From Desulfocapsa sp. (GTDB taxonomy: Bacteria > Desulfobacterota > Desulfobulbia > Desulfobulbales > Desulfocapsaceae): a DNA stretch of 64,000 nt. The notes under the pieces were generated by a model, which saw nothing but the letters and a program-made list of their open reading frames with translations, made no database searches and had not been told where the DNA came from. A program made the position numbers and the translations under genes. The stretch's first letter is position 1, and every line of letters starts with the position of its first letter. Shown here in pieces: positions 35,660 through 45,036 of this stretch. The stretch covers positions 58,810-122,809 of the forward strand of contig VMSP01000110.1 of the NCBI GenBank assembly GCA_013792135.1, read 5' to 3'.

Positions 35660-38656
35660 ATGACCAAAGAACCTGACGTACCTTTAAACAGTGGGCGAAA
35701 GAATAGAGTTATCCAATGGCTGATCCTGATCCTGGCCCTGGCAATTATTGCCAGTGTTATTGTTTACCATAACGTCGTCACCCAGCGTGCCATTACCATC
35801 CAGGAACAACAGCAACTGCTGACCCAATCCCGTGTCATCAGCAGCAATATGAATCGCTCGCTGGAATCTGCTGATCTTGTTCTGCAAGGTCTGGTGATCG
35901 ATCTACCCAATTTCACTGCCACTAAAAACAGCACAGGGTTTATCCGTCGCCTTAAGGCACTGACCAATGCCATGCCTGGTATTCGTACCCTGTTGACCCT
36001 TGATGAAAAGGGGATAGTTCTTGCATCGAGCCGTGAAGAGTTCATCGGTAAAGATTTCAGCAGCCGAAATTATTACCAGGTGCCGCGAGATCAGGCTGAG
36101 ATGACGGCACTCTATGTTTCTCCGCCTTTCAAGTCCATCCTTGGGCCGATTATTCTGAATCTCAGCCGGATTATTCCGGCACCTGATGGCACCTTTGGCG
36201 GCGTGGTCGTTGCCGCTCTTGACCCCAGCTATTTGGGCGTTTTGCTCTCCTCGGTACGGTATGCACCCGATCTGGTCTGCGCCATCACCCACAGTGATGG
36301 CCTGCGTTTCATGGTGGTACCGGAGAGGCCGGAACTGGCCGGAGAAAACCAGGATGAGCCCGGTTCATTTTTTGCACGTCACAAGGCCAGTAACAAAACG
36401 GAGAATATTTTTACCGGAAAATCCGCGTCAACTGGTGAAGAGAATATGCTGGCCATTCAGACCGTCCGGCCGAGCGCCCTTAAAATGAACAAGCCGCTCT
36501 ATGTCTTTGTCAGTCGTAACATAGATGCCATTTATGCCCCTTGGCGCCAGCAACTTCCAGGCACTGCACTTTTCTTTTTCCTGCTCTGCTCTGTTTTGAT
36601 ACTGGGCCTGAAATTTCTCCAACAACGGCAGAGGCAACTGGAGCAGCAGGCCCAGCAAGCTCAGGTCTTAGTAAGTATACGGCTGGGTCTGCTGGAGTAT
36701 GCGGCAACGCATGCTCTGCAAGACCTGCTTCAGCAGGCACTGGACGAAGTCTGCAAGCTGAGTAAAAGTCCGATTGCTTTTTACCATTTCGTCGAGGCCG
36801 ACCAGCAGATCATTTCCCTGCAGGCCTGGTCGACTCGAACGCTCAAGGAATTCTGTACTGCCGAGGGAAGCGGACTCCATTGCCCGATTCAAGAAGCTGG
36901 TGTCTGGGCTGATTGTGTCCGCCAGCGCCAACCGATTGTCCACAACAACTATGCCGAGCTGCCCAACAAAAAAAGGCTGCCGGAAGGGCATGCGCCGGTG
37001 ATTCGGGAATTGGTCGTGCCGATCTTGCGTGCCGACCGGGTGGTATCCATCCTGGGTATCGGTAACAAACCTGACGATTATACGGATCAGGATATCAAGC
37101 TGGTCACCTATCTGGCCGATGTCGTTTGGGAGATAACGGAACGCAAGCGGGCGGAAGAAGAGCGGTACAAGCTCGGAGTTCGCTACCAAACACTGCAGTC
37201 AGTGTCCCGTGACGGTATCCATATACTTGACGAGGAAGGCAATCTGGTGGAGTCGAATGCTTCTTTCCGCCAGATGCTGGGGTATGACCCTGCAGAGAAT
37301 CTGCAGCTCAATGTTGCGCAATGGGATGCTACTATTCCCGTAGAGGAATTGACGGCAAAGGTTCGGGAACTTATTCACGCCCCGGCCATGTTCGAGTCCA
37401 AGCACCGCCGTCGTGATGGAACTATCTTCGACGTTGAGATCAGCGCCTGCGGAGTCCAATTGGATGGAAAATGGCATCTCTACGCCTCCTCCCGTGACAT
37501 CTCCAAGCGTAAGGAAATGGAGGTCACGCTGCGTGAATCCCGTCAGCGTTTGGCCGACATCTTTGACTTCTTACCCGATCCAACCTTTGTTGTGGATCAG
37601 GAAAAGAAGGTCGTCGCCTGGAACAGGGCGATAGAGGATATGAGCGGCGTCTCCCAGGAAGAAATGCTGGGACAGGGTGACCATGCCTACTCCCTGCCAT
37701 TTTATGGTGAACGCCGGAGTCAGTTGATTGATCTTCTTGATGTCGATGACAGTGAGCTCAAGGGCAAATATCAGCATGTTACCCGCCAGGGAGAGCGTCT
37801 CTATGCTGAGGCCTTCTGCCCTGCGCTTTCTAACGGAAAAGGCGCCTCTGTTTGGGCTGTTAGCGCTCCCTTGTATGACAGTGACGGCAAGAGAATCGGT
37901 GCCATTGAGACGATCAGGGATATTACGGACATCAAAGAGATAGAGACCAATCTGGCCCGTTCCAATAATGAACTGGAACAGTTTGCCTATATTGCTTCGC
38001 ACGACCTGCAGGAACCGCTGCGTAAAATTGCCGGTTTCACAGAATTGCTGGCCAGCCGTTACAAGGGAACCTTTGATGACAAAGGCGAATCCTACATGGC
38101 CTATATTATTGACGGTGCCACACGAATGCGCACTCTGATCAATGACATGCTGAGCTATTCCCGGGTCATCCACAGCACCAGGGAGCTTGCGGAGACAGAT
38201 TGCTCAAAGGTGGTATCCAAGGTGCTCCAGGACATGGAGCTTAGCATCAAGGACAACAACGCTGAAATCGTCTGTGGCCCCCTGCCGGTCATTCAGGTGG
38301 ACAAAGCCCAGCTTGGGCAGTTGTTCCAGAACCTGATCGGCAACGCCATCAGATACCATGGCGCGGAACCGCCCAGGATAATCATCAGTGCAAGCTGTCA
38401 GCAGAATGAATGGCTTTTTTCTGTTACCGATAACGGCATTGGTATCGCTCCGGAATTCTACCAGCGGATTTTCACCATCTTTCAGCGTCTGCATACCCGT
38501 GCCGAGTATCCCGGCACCGGTATCGGCCTGGCGATCTGTCAGAAGATTGTTGAACGTCATGGCGGGAAAATCTGGGTAGAGTCCACGGAAGGGAGTGATT
38601 CGACCTTCTTTTTCACCCTGCCCACCGCACTGAATAATAAGGGAAAAATGATATGA
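35660..38656 (+). CDS. Multi-sensor histidine kinase (dCache-like, GAF, PAS, PAS, HisKA, HATPase)
   Basis: 998 residues. Membrane helices at about 14-37 and 305-325 enclose a double-Cache-like periplasmic sensor. Then come a coiled coil, a GAF domain (about 345-490), two PAS domains (about 510-620 and 630-760), a phytochrome-type HisKA with phospho-acceptor H781 in IASHDLQEPLRKI, and an HATPase_c with NAIRYHG, DNGIGI and GTGIGLAICQKI boxes. No receiver domain is attached. It overlaps the next gene by 4 bp (ATGA), so its partner is likely the REC-GGDEF protein and/or the single-domain receiver. The periplasmic ligand is unknown. GGAG in a leader hairpin provides the likely RBS. Confidence 0.93.
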   Translation: MTKEPDVPLNSGRKNRVIQWLILILALAIIASVIVYHNVVTQRAITIQEQQQLLTQSRVISSNMNRSLESADLVLQGLVIDLPNFTATKNSTGFIRRLKALTNAMPGIRTLLTLDEKGIVLASSREEFIGKDFSSRNYYQVPRDQAEMTALYVSPPFKSILGPIILNLSRIIPAPDGTFGGVVVAALDPSYLGVLLSSVRYAPDLVCAITHSDGLRFMVVPERPELAGENQDEPGSFFARHKASNKTENIFTGKSASTGEENMLAIQTVRPSALKMNKPLYVFVSRNIDAIYAPWRQQLPGTALFFFLLCSVLILGLKFLQQRQRQLEQQAQQAQVLVSIRLGLLEYAATHALQDLLQQALDEVCKLSKSPIAFYHFVEADQQIISLQAWSTRTLKEFCTAEGSGLHCPIQEAGVWADCVRQRQPIVHNNYAELPNKKRLPEGHAPVIRELVVPILRADRVVSILGIGNKPDDYTDQDIKLVTYLADVVWEITERKRAEEERYKLGVRYQTLQSVSRDGIHILDEEGNLVESNASFRQMLGYDPAENLQLNVAQWDATIPVEELTAKVRELIHAPAMFESKHRRRDGTIFDVEISACGVQLDGKWHLYASSRDISKRKEMEVTLRESRQRLADIFDFLPDPTFVVDQEKKVVAWNRAIEDMSGVSQEEMLGQGDHAYSLPFYGERRSQLIDLLDVDDSELKGKYQHVTRQGERLYAEAFCPALSNGKGASVWAVSAPLYDSDGKRIGAIETIRDITDIKEIETNLARSNNELEQFAYIASHDLQEPLRKIAGFTELLASRYKGTFDDKGESYMAYIIDGATRMRTLINDMLSYSRVIHSTRELAETDCSKVVSKVLQDMELSIKDNNAEIVCGPLPVIQVDKAQLGQLFQNLIGNAIRYHGAEPPRIIISASCQQNEWLFSVTDNGIGIAPEFYQRIFTIFQRLHTRAEYPGTGIGLAICQKIVERHGGKIWVESTEGSDSTFFFTLPTALNNKGKMI

Positions 38657-39564
38657 GCGATAAATTTCTGCATACCGTCCTTTTGATTGAAGACGATCCC
38701 GGTGATGTACTGCTTCTTCAGGAGATGTTGGAGCAAGAGGGATGCAAGGCGCACTTGGTCACTGTTGCACGACTTTCTGAAGGAATAAGCTATCTGCAAC
38801 AGAATCACTGTGATATTATTTTTTTGGATATGAATCTGCCGGACAGCAGCGGACTTCCGACCGTGACCCGCCTGTTGGAAGCTGTGCCCACTACGCCGAT
38901 CATTGTTCTGACCGGACTCTCTGATGGATCCTTTGGTATTGAAGCGGTTAAATTAGGGGCCCAGGACTATCTGCTGAAGGGAGATATTGGCGGCAGGATG
39001 CTGAAACGTGCCATGTTTTATGCCGTTGAACGCAAAAAACTGGAGGTTGCCCTGAAAGAGACGCGGGATTTCTTTGAACGTGAAGCCCGCATTGACTATC
39101 TGACCGGTATTTATAACCGGTTGATGTTTAACGAACTGCTGGAGGCTGAACGCCAGCGTGCCAGAAGATATGCTACTACAGATTTATCCATCATCATGTT
39201 TGATCTGGATCACTTTAAAAAGATAAATGACACCTGCGGCCATATCATTGGCGATCATGTTCTCAAGGAGGTGGCTCATCTGGTATCCGATAATATTCGA
39301 GCACATGATATTTTTGCCCGCTGGGGCGGGGAGGAGTTCATGGTGCTTACTCCCAAAAGCGTGCAAAGTCAGGCTGCTGTGTTGGCGCAAAAGCTGCGCT
39401 CTTTATGTGCAGCTCATGACTTCGGCAATGGTCTGCATGTTACCGCCAGCTTTGGCGTGACCCAGTATAAATCCGAGGATACTTTGGAATCTTTTACTGC
39501 CCGGACAGATGAAGCTCTCTATCTGGCAAAGGAAAATGGCAGGAACCGTGTTGAATCGCTTTAA
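38653..39564 (+). CDS. REC-GGDEF diguanylate cyclase response regulator
   Basis: 303 residues. The receiver domain (1-125) has the phospho-acceptor D59 in FLDMNLPDSSG and Lys in QDYLLKGD. After a short helical linker the cyclase domain (about 145-303) has an intact GGEEF active site (225-229, RWGGEEFMVL) and the upstream D in MFDLDHFKKIND. No RxxD inhibitory site is seen at the usual place. Phosphorylation by the overlapping kinase gene would drive c-di-GMP synthesis. Confidence 0.95.
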   Translation: MSDKFLHTVLLIEDDPGDVLLLQEMLEQEGCKAHLVTVARLSEGISYLQQNHCDIIFLDMNLPDSSGLPTVTRLLEAVPTTPIIVLTGLSDGSFGIEAVKLGAQDYLLKGDIGGRMLKRAMFYAVERKKLEVALKETRDFFEREARIDYLTGIYNRLMFNELLEAERQRARRYATTDLSIIMFDLDHFKKINDTCGHIIGDHVLKEVAHLVSDNIRAHDIFARWGGEEFMVLTPKSVQSQAAVLAQKLRSLCAAHDFGNGLHVTASFGVTQYKSEDTLESFTARTDEALYLAKENGRNRVESL

Positions 39565-39612
39565 TCCTATGAATCTCCTTGAAATAATACTTCGACCAAA
39601 GGCAAATGAGCT

Positions 39613-40053
39613 ATGAATGGAAAAAATATAGTAGATATACTGCTTGTAGAAGATGATCCTGGTGATGTTGAATTGACTCGTGAAGGACTCGCAGCTGGAA
39701 AGCTTTTAGTCAATCTGCACACTGTTGATGATGGTATCAAGGCATTACGCTATTTGAGGCACGAGGAGCCGTATGTTGATGCCGTTCGGCCTGATATCAT
39801 TCTGCTTGACCTCAACTTGCCGCGTATGGATGGCAGAGAGACCCTGAAAGAGATCAAGGCCGATGAACGTCTGAGAAGTATTCCGGTGATCGTGTTGACC
39901 ACCTCGGAGGCAGACATCGATATCCTCAAATGTTACGACCTAGGGGCTAGTTGCTACATTGCAAAACCGGTCGGCTTTGAGGCATTCCTGAAGGTTGTGC
40001 GGTCGCTGGAAGACTTCTGGTTCACCGTGGTAAAAATGCCGCCCAAAGACTAG
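39613..40053 (+). CDS. Single-domain response regulator (Rcp1-like)
   Basis: 146 residues, receiver only. Acidic pocket VEDDPGD, phospho-acceptor D66 in LLDLNLPRMDG, Thr/Ser in LTTSEADID and Lys in YIAKPVGF are all present. The type matches Rcp1-like receivers paired with phytochrome-style kinases, in keeping with the HisKA type of the kinase two genes upstream. It probably shuttles phosphate or signals by protein contact. It ends the signalling operon before a strong terminator. Confidence 0.93.
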   Translation: MNGKNIVDILLVEDDPGDVELTREGLAAGKLLVNLHTVDDGIKALRYLRHEEPYVDAVRPDIILLDLNLPRMDGRETLKEIKADERLRSIPVIVLTTSEADIDILKCYDLGASCYIAKPVGFEAFLKVVRSLEDFWFTVVKMPPKD

Positions 40054-40168
40054 GCTTGCGACTATGGCTTTGAGGTGGTGAGGCCGGTGTGTCCAGGATT
40101 TTCTGGTCAATGGCTGGAGGTCTCCCAGGAGATGCGTGGCCATAGTAAAACTCTTGAGCTGGCTTTTT

Positions 40169-40213
40169 GCCAACAAAAACAAAGATAGAAAGCGGGTCTT
40201 TGTTTTTGTTGGC
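40169..40213. terminator. Bidirectional terminator between convergent genes
   Basis: Perfect 17-bp arms (GCCAACAAAAACAAAGA at 40169-40185 and its complement at 40197-40213) with an 11-nt loop. Oligo-A on one side and oligo-T on the other would allow termination in both directions, between the receiver gene (stop 40053) and the DsrE-like gene (stop 40215). Confidence 0.85.
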
Positions 40214-40214
40214 C

Positions 40215-40682
40215 TCAGTTGATGACAATCATGGCATAATTTTTACTCTGGTAACCAATTAACGAATTAAAGACATTGGCCACCAGCTTGACCTCCGGAG
40301 TAAGTCCTGCCGGGGCGACCTTGAATATCCGCATGGCCACACCACATGCCTCAAATCGCACACCTTTCTTTTTTAACACCCGGAACAGATGGAGTGCCTC
40401 CTCGTCGAGTTCGGCGGACGTCAGAAGTTTGACCGTTGGACCACGGAAAGCAACTATCATTTCCGGTTTCACGTCTTGCGCGGCGATTCCCTTCCAGGTC
40501 TCATCCAAGAGTTTCAGATTGAATATCAGCGAGTCAAGATCAGCCAACCGCACATCGAAAACGACCTTGGCCGTTTCCAACTCGGCCAGGGCTTCGTTCG
40601 CGGCCGGTTTCTGTGCAGCGTGCAGAGACGAAGAACAGATGAGCATGAACAGCAGTATCGGCATCAAGTATCGAACAAGCAT
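40215..40682 (-). CDS. Exported DsrE/DsrF-like protein
   Basis: 155 residues. A Sec signal peptide (MLVRYLMPILLFMLICSS, cleavage near LHAA) precedes a DsrE/F-like fold: VVFDVRLADLDSLIFNLKLLDETW, EMIVAFRGPTVKLLT and KKKGVRFEACGVAMRIFKV, with a single conserved-position Cys in FEACGVAM. AAGGAG precedes ATG by 8 nt. It lies 69 bp downstream of the octaheme bd-like gene on the same strand and probably belongs to that transcript. A periplasmic sulfur-relay or accessory role is inferred, not shown. Confidence 0.78.
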   Translation of the reverse strand: MLVRYLMPILLFMLICSSSLHAAQKPAANEALAELETAKVVFDVRLADLDSLIFNLKLLDETWKGIAAQDVKPEMIVAFRGPTVKLLTSAELDEEALHLFRVLKKKGVRFEACGVAMRIFKVAPAGLTPEVKLVANVFNSLIGYQSKNYAMIVIN

Positions 40683-40751
40683 AGTGGTGTCTCCTTGTTT
40701 GTCTGATAGTTAAATTGAGAGCAGTAAGTAAAGTCTTCCCCTTCTCTTCTT

Positions 40752-43295
40752 CTATTCCACCCTATTACGAAAAGTTCCCAGTGATCCTGGATGGTGCAGT
40801 TCTTCTTCCATCTCCACCGTATGACAGACGGCGCAGCCCCGGTCGGCCCCGATGGGGTAGGGGCTGTTCTGGTATTGCAGCGGTTGCAGATTTCCAATCT
40901 CTTTACTGTAGGCATTGTCAGCCGGGTAGAGGGCGTGTTGTGAGCCATGACAGGAGGTACAGAGCAGAGCACCTTCCTCTCCATGTCGGTGGACAAACAA
41001 GCCCTGCGTATCCGCACTCCAGGTATTAAAGGCGGTGCTGGATTCAGGCGGTTGAAATCCCACATGACAGGTAAGGCAGTCGGGCTCCATGCTCCACGGC
41101 ATCCGGCCTTTGATGGTATCTTGTGCCATTTCTCCCTTGTCAGCAAGCATGGTCAGGAGCTTAGTGCTTCCTGGTTTTTGTGCCTGTCCTTTTTCTTTCA
41201 GCAGGCTCATAGCGAGATCCGCGAGAGCGCCGTGGCAGTTTGCGCATTCAAGGCCAATGGTGCTGTGCAGGTCCTCCATGTTACCGGTGGTGCCCTGAGC
41301 ACTATTGGCGTGACAGAAGGTGCAACTGTTGTTCTCTTTATAAAGATAGGTGGCATGAAAACCATGTATGGCTGCTGAGAGATTGAGCAGCTCGGCTTGG
41401 CCGGCGGCCCCTCGGCTGCTGTCGGCATGACAGTCTGCGCAGACCACGATCTTGCCGGCATGAAAGTCCTGGCTGAGCTTCGTACTGCTGCGTTTGTCGT
41501 GGATGGCCAGGATATCTGCGGCAGTTTGCCGGGAGAGACCGGTGCGGCCCTGTTGTCGCCATGGCCCACCGTGACAGTTCCGGCAGCCGGTCTCGTTTGA
41601 GATACCAATTTTCAGACGGGTGGTGGCAATCAACTTGCCCCCCTTAACCGCCTCGATCTCGGCCAGGAGGTAAGGGCGGAAATCTTTGGCGATTGGAGGG
41701 ACTTTGGAAAGAGTTGCTTCAAATGTGCCATCCGCAGCAATCATATTACCGAGAAGAGGTCCTTGATCGGTGTCAATCCGGTAGCTCACTTGGATATCGT
41801 CGGTCAGAACGCTGGGAGTCTCTCCCCGCAGGATGACTTGGGCCCGCAGAGTTGGTGGCGCAAAGGAGAAATCAATCCCGGACTGCTCCGGTTCGGAAGA
41901 GAGAACCATGCCCTTGTCACTACTGGCGAGGATGAGATACTCGGCTGTTTTCTGGTCAAAAAGCGCTGGTTTGATACTTTCTTTGCTGATTTTCACCACA
42001 TTGTTAGCTATTCCAGGAACAAGACGGGTGGTGAGATACTCGGCAAGCACACTCTGTTCTTCCTCGGTTCCGGCAAAGGGCGGCATGTAAGGATTGGCTG
42101 TGCCCATGCTTGCCAGAAAGGAGCGCATGCCGGCCGGAGAAAAACGTCTGGCCAGGGGCAGGATATCGTTTAAGAGGCCACCGGCTGAGTGGCAGGGCAT
42201 GCAGAGCAGGGTGAAGAGTTCTTTGCCGGCATCCATCCGGTTTCCCGCGGTTATGGTTTTATTTTTTACCCAGCGCGCGGAGGCGAGGACACCTGTTTTC
42301 TGGATCAGTCCCATGTCAGCTTTTTTGATGGATGTGGAGTACATATAATCGTGGATGATATAGGGCCTGCGTCCGCCTTCACGGATAAACTCGAAGCTGC
42401 CCAGATAGAGGAAACCAAGGAGCAGGAGCAGCCAGGCCAGTGGCCTGCGCACGCCCTGCGGACGAAGGATGGCCATGAGCAGGCCACCGGCAAAGATCAG
42501 CGGCGAAAGCCAGATAAAGAGGGTCAGGAAGGGTTTCATCTCTGGTGCTCTGCTGAAGATCATCTCCTGTTGCGGGAGCGGCAGCGCGGTCTTGTACCAC
42601 AGGGCCGATCCCAGAAGCAGCACAAGGGGCGGCAGCAGCCACATTCCACAGTAACGAACCATGGTGTGGCGCAGAGTTGTCTCTTTGATATTTACACTGG
42701 TAAGGAAGCCGAAAAGCCCGGCAATCATCAGGGCCATAAAGGTGCGGAAGAAGAGGGCCGGCCAGAAGGTGGGATTGAAAAATCCCGACCAGAAATTATT
42801 ATCAATCAGCCAGGCTCCCGGGGTGAGCATGAAGTCGATGATGCCGTTGATAAGAAAGAGAGAGCACCAGGCACAGCCAAAGTAGATCCAGCCCAGGATC
42901 AGGTGTTTTCTGGGCTCCAGCCGGTCAAAGGTGTAGTAATAGAAGAGCAGCGAGACGATCTCGGCCAGAAAAAAGACCCATTCCATGGCAAAGCCAAAGA
43001 CAAAGGTATGGATCAGGGAAGAGGTGGCAGCCGGACTGAGCAGGGAGATGGTGAACCAGATTCCAACGCCGGTCATTCCACCGAAGACCATGGTCAGCAG
43101 CAGAAAAAATTTGGTGTGTTTGCGGGTATAGGCAAGGATTGCGGATGAGCCTTCGCGCAATCCTTTCATTTCGGTCAAGACCAGGAAAAGTCCACCACCA
43201 ACGGCAAAATGGGAGACATAAACATGGACAATGGCGATGAGGGCGATAAGAAATCCACCGCCAAAGGCGTCCAACTGCCAGACAGGGTAATTCAT
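40752..43295 (-). CDS. CydA-like membrane protein fused to an octaheme cytochrome c region
   Basis: 847 residues from the ATG at 43295, chosen for GGAGG just upstream; a start 45 bp earlier is weaker. The N-terminal 345 residues are a polytopic CydA-like domain with AIVHVYVSHFAVGGGLFL and the acidic helix FAMEWVFFLAEIVSLL, reminiscent of the heme-ligand His and Glu of bd oxidase subunit I. One CxxCH (CMPCH, about 363) begins a cytochrome c domain, and seven more cluster at about 569-822 (CRNCH, CADCH, CTFCH, CANCH, CLTCH, CTSCH, CAVCH). It probably carries electrons between quinol and periplasmic carriers. It overlaps the upstream CydA-like gene by 4 bp. Whether it reduces oxygen is unknown. 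Confidence 0.85.
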   Translation of the reverse strand: MNYPVWQLDAFGGGFLIALIAIVHVYVSHFAVGGGLFLVLTEMKGLREGSSAILAYTRKHTKFFLLLTMVFGGMTGVGIWFTISLLSPAATSSLIHTFVFGFAMEWVFFLAEIVSLLFYYYTFDRLEPRKHLILGWIYFGCAWCSLFLINGIIDFMLTPGAWLIDNNFWSGFFNPTFWPALFFRTFMALMIAGLFGFLTSVNIKETTLRHTMVRYCGMWLLPPLVLLLGSALWYKTALPLPQQEMIFSRAPEMKPFLTLFIWLSPLIFAGGLLMAILRPQGVRRPLAWLLLLLGFLYLGSFEFIREGGRRPYIIHDYMYSTSIKKADMGLIQKTGVLASARWVKNKTITAGNRMDAGKELFTLLCMPCHSAGGLLNDILPLARRFSPAGMRSFLASMGTANPYMPPFAGTEEEQSVLAEYLTTRLVPGIANNVVKISKESIKPALFDQKTAEYLILASSDKGMVLSSEPEQSGIDFSFAPPTLRAQVILRGETPSVLTDDIQVSYRIDTDQGPLLGNMIAADGTFEATLSKVPPIAKDFRPYLLAEIEAVKGGKLIATTRLKIGISNETGCRNCHGGPWRQQGRTGLSRQTAADILAIHDKRSSTKLSQDFHAGKIVVCADCHADSSRGAAGQAELLNLSAAIHGFHATYLYKENNSCTFCHANSAQGTTGNMEDLHSTIGLECANCHGALADLAMSLLKEKGQAQKPGSTKLLTMLADKGEMAQDTIKGRMPWSMEPDCLTCHVGFQPPESSTAFNTWSADTQGLFVHRHGEEGALLCTSCHGSQHALYPADNAYSKEIGNLQPLQYQNSPYPIGADRGCAVCHTVEMEEELHHPGSLGTFRNRVE

Positions 43296-44362
43296 GATTG
43301 GACCTCCTTCTTCGCGGGCAGGACAAGCTTGATCATCCACCAGACAAGATAGAGGCCGGCAGCAAAGAGCAGTAGAAACAGGAGCATGGGTGAATATTGG
43401 GGGATGACCTCAAGATCAGAAGTAGAAAACCAGGGAGCCAGGGTCTGCCGGCGGACAAGTTCCCTGACCGTAACCATGCAGATAATAGCCCCAAGGACGG
43501 CAACGGCAGTATGGCGGACGCGGTATTGCAGGCCATAGATCAGGGAAAGGATGGCGGCAGCAATGCCGGCCAGCAGAAAGCAGAGTAAAAATGCGCCGGC
43601 AGTTCCTGTTACGGTACGTATGGATGTGGGCAGGCCGCCGTAGTACCAGGTGCCGATGCCGAAATTGGCGATGGTGGCATAAGAAAACCAGTTCATGGCC
43701 GAGGGAATATGGTCTGCGGCTGTAGTGTCACCACGTCGCTGTTGCCAGTCATGGTAAAGACCAAGAGCAAGTCCGCCCACGGCCACCGAGGCAAAGACTG
43801 AGTGCAGATAGCGGGGCAGTAGGGTGGAATCTTCAAAGTTCAGCAGCATCCCATCAGGATGATTGAAATAGTGTACCCAGCTCCCAGGGCTGACCATCAG
43901 GCTCATATTATTAGTGAAGAAAAAGGTGATTATCAGCAGGAAGAGAGCAATAATTCCGCTGACCAAGGTGTGCAGCCCGGAGAGCTTGGAAAATTGCAGA
44001 TTATAGATATAGGTCGCATAGTACGCAAGAATAAGAAGGGCCACAATAGAGAGCCAGAACACGGCCATGAGCACTGAACTTGTGTACATGAAGTGGCCAT
44101 AAAGAATCTGCAGAAAAAGCAGGGGGGCAACGCCGAAGTTGACGGTAAAGGCAATGGTAAAGGGGAGTTTCTTGGAGATCAGTTGGTTGTCAGCCGGTAT
44201 TTTATCCCTAAATGCATGATTGCAAAAGGCGATGATGGCCCATCCCAGCATGATATTCATCACCAGCAGATGGAGGAGAAAGGTGGATGACAGCAGGATC
44301 TGAAACCAACCCCAGCTGACTTGCAGGGGATCTGGGACTGGAATAAGGTGGGCCGGAATCAT
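43292..44362 (-). CDS. CydA-like polytopic membrane subunit, partner of the octaheme protein
   Basis: 356 residues with about nine hydrophobic helices. The helix pair starting SWGWFQILLSSTFLLHLLVMN and later NFGVAPLLFLQILYGHF resembles bd-oxidase-superfamily subunits, and His residues in these helices could ligate heme b. No CxxCH is present. The 4-bp ATGA overlap with the octaheme gene implies a two-subunit complex of two CydA-like halves. It sits 179 bp from the divergent Rrf2 gene. A NrfD-type or other quinone-interacting protein is the alternative identity. Confidence 0.75.
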   Translation of the reverse strand: MIPAHLIPVPDPLQVSWGWFQILLSSTFLLHLLVMNIMLGWAIIAFCNHAFRDKIPADNQLISKKLPFTIAFTVNFGVAPLLFLQILYGHFMYTSSVLMAVFWLSIVALLILAYYATYIYNLQFSKLSGLHTLVSGIIALFLLIITFFFTNNMSLMVSPGSWVHYFNHPDGMLLNFEDSTLLPRYLHSVFASVAVGGLALGLYHDWQQRRGDTTAADHIPSAMNWFSYATIANFGIGTWYYGGLPTSIRTVTGTAGAFLLCFLLAGIAAAILSLIYGLQYRVRHTAVAVLGAIICMVTVRELVRRQTLAPWFSTSDLEVIPQYSPMLLFLLLFAAGLYLVWWMIKLVLPAKKEVQS

Positions 44363-44472
44363 GGTGCCTCCATGTTTGTATGCTGGATATGGATTGTCGA
44401 CGTTATTCCTTGTCTCTATTTTATATGGGATATGAAAAAAAAAAGCAAAACAAAGAAGAACGAGAAAGATTC

Positions 44473-44514
44473 TTGTTGACGTAAATGGATATATAATTTA
44501 CAAGACCTTTAATA
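44473..44514 (+). promoter_or_regulatory. AT-rich dyad upstream of the Rrf2 gene, candidate operator
   Basis: GTAAAT (44481-44486) and ATTTAC (44496-44501) form a dyad with a 9-nt spacer, overlapping TTGACG (44476-44481) and TATAAT (44492-44497). Those two hexamers are too close (10 nt) to form one standard promoter. The dyad position 40 bp upstream of the rrf2 start suits autoregulation by the Rrf2 protein; this is unproven. Confidence 0.35.
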
Positions 44515-44541
44515 TCTTATTAATCTTGTTTGAGGGGTGGT

Positions 44542-44985
44542 ATGAGATTAACGCGAGCGGGAGAATATGCCGTCAGGTGTATGGTTTATCTGGCCTACAA
44601 GGGCCAAGGGGTTCTGGTTGTCAAGCAGGAGATAGCTACTCAGGCAGATATTCCCGGACCTTTTCTGGCCAAGATTGTTCAAAATCTGGCTCGGGCTCAT
44701 CTGATAGAGATCCGACAGGGGCCAAAAGGAGGCTATATCCTGATGAAGGATCCCGCTGAGATCAGTCTTCTCGAGGTTGTTGAAGTGATGATTGGCAAAA
44801 TTCAATTGAATGATTGTGTTGGCAGACCCGAGACCTGTGCGACCAGTGGACGTTGTCGGGTGCACAGGGTCTGGGAAGATTCCAGCGCCCAATTGCGGCA
44901 GCATCTTGCCGGGATCACCTTTGCGGAGTTATCCAGGGATGATTCTTGTCTTCCTGTTTTTTCTGTGCATAATAAAAAGATCTGA
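44542..44985 (+). CDS. Rrf2-family Fe-S transcriptional regulator
   Basis: 147 residues from the ATG at 44542 (MRLTRAGEYAVRCM, the classic Rrf2 start); a TTG 12 bp earlier is less likely. The winged HTH (LAYKGQ to GPKGGYILMKDP) is followed by three cysteines, C92, C99 and C105, in positions very close to IscR C92/C98/C104, so an Fe-S cluster is likely. It could sense oxygen, NO or iron and control the divergent bd-like operon and/or the downstream cydAB (inference). Confidence 0.92.
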   Translation: MRLTRAGEYAVRCMVYLAYKGQGVLVVKQEIATQADIPGPFLAKIVQNLARAHLIEIRQGPKGGYILMKDPAEISLLEVVEVMIGKIQLNDCVGRPETCATSGRCRVHRVWEDSSAQLRQHLAGITFAELSRDDSCLPVFSVHNKKI

Positions 44986-45036
44986 AGTTTTTTTTGGAAT
45001 GACTGATGAATGTTTACGCAGCGGGGAAAGAGAGGA

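Noticed and set aside
42189..43148. 319-codon plus-strand frame opposite the octaheme gene
   Set aside because: Highly charged, Gln/Gly/Lys-rich product with no domain; antisense to a gene with clear heme motifs.
44473..44514. TTGACG and TATAAT as a single sigma-70 promoter of rrf2
   Set aside because: Only 10 nt separate them; reported as a dyad/operator candidate instead.
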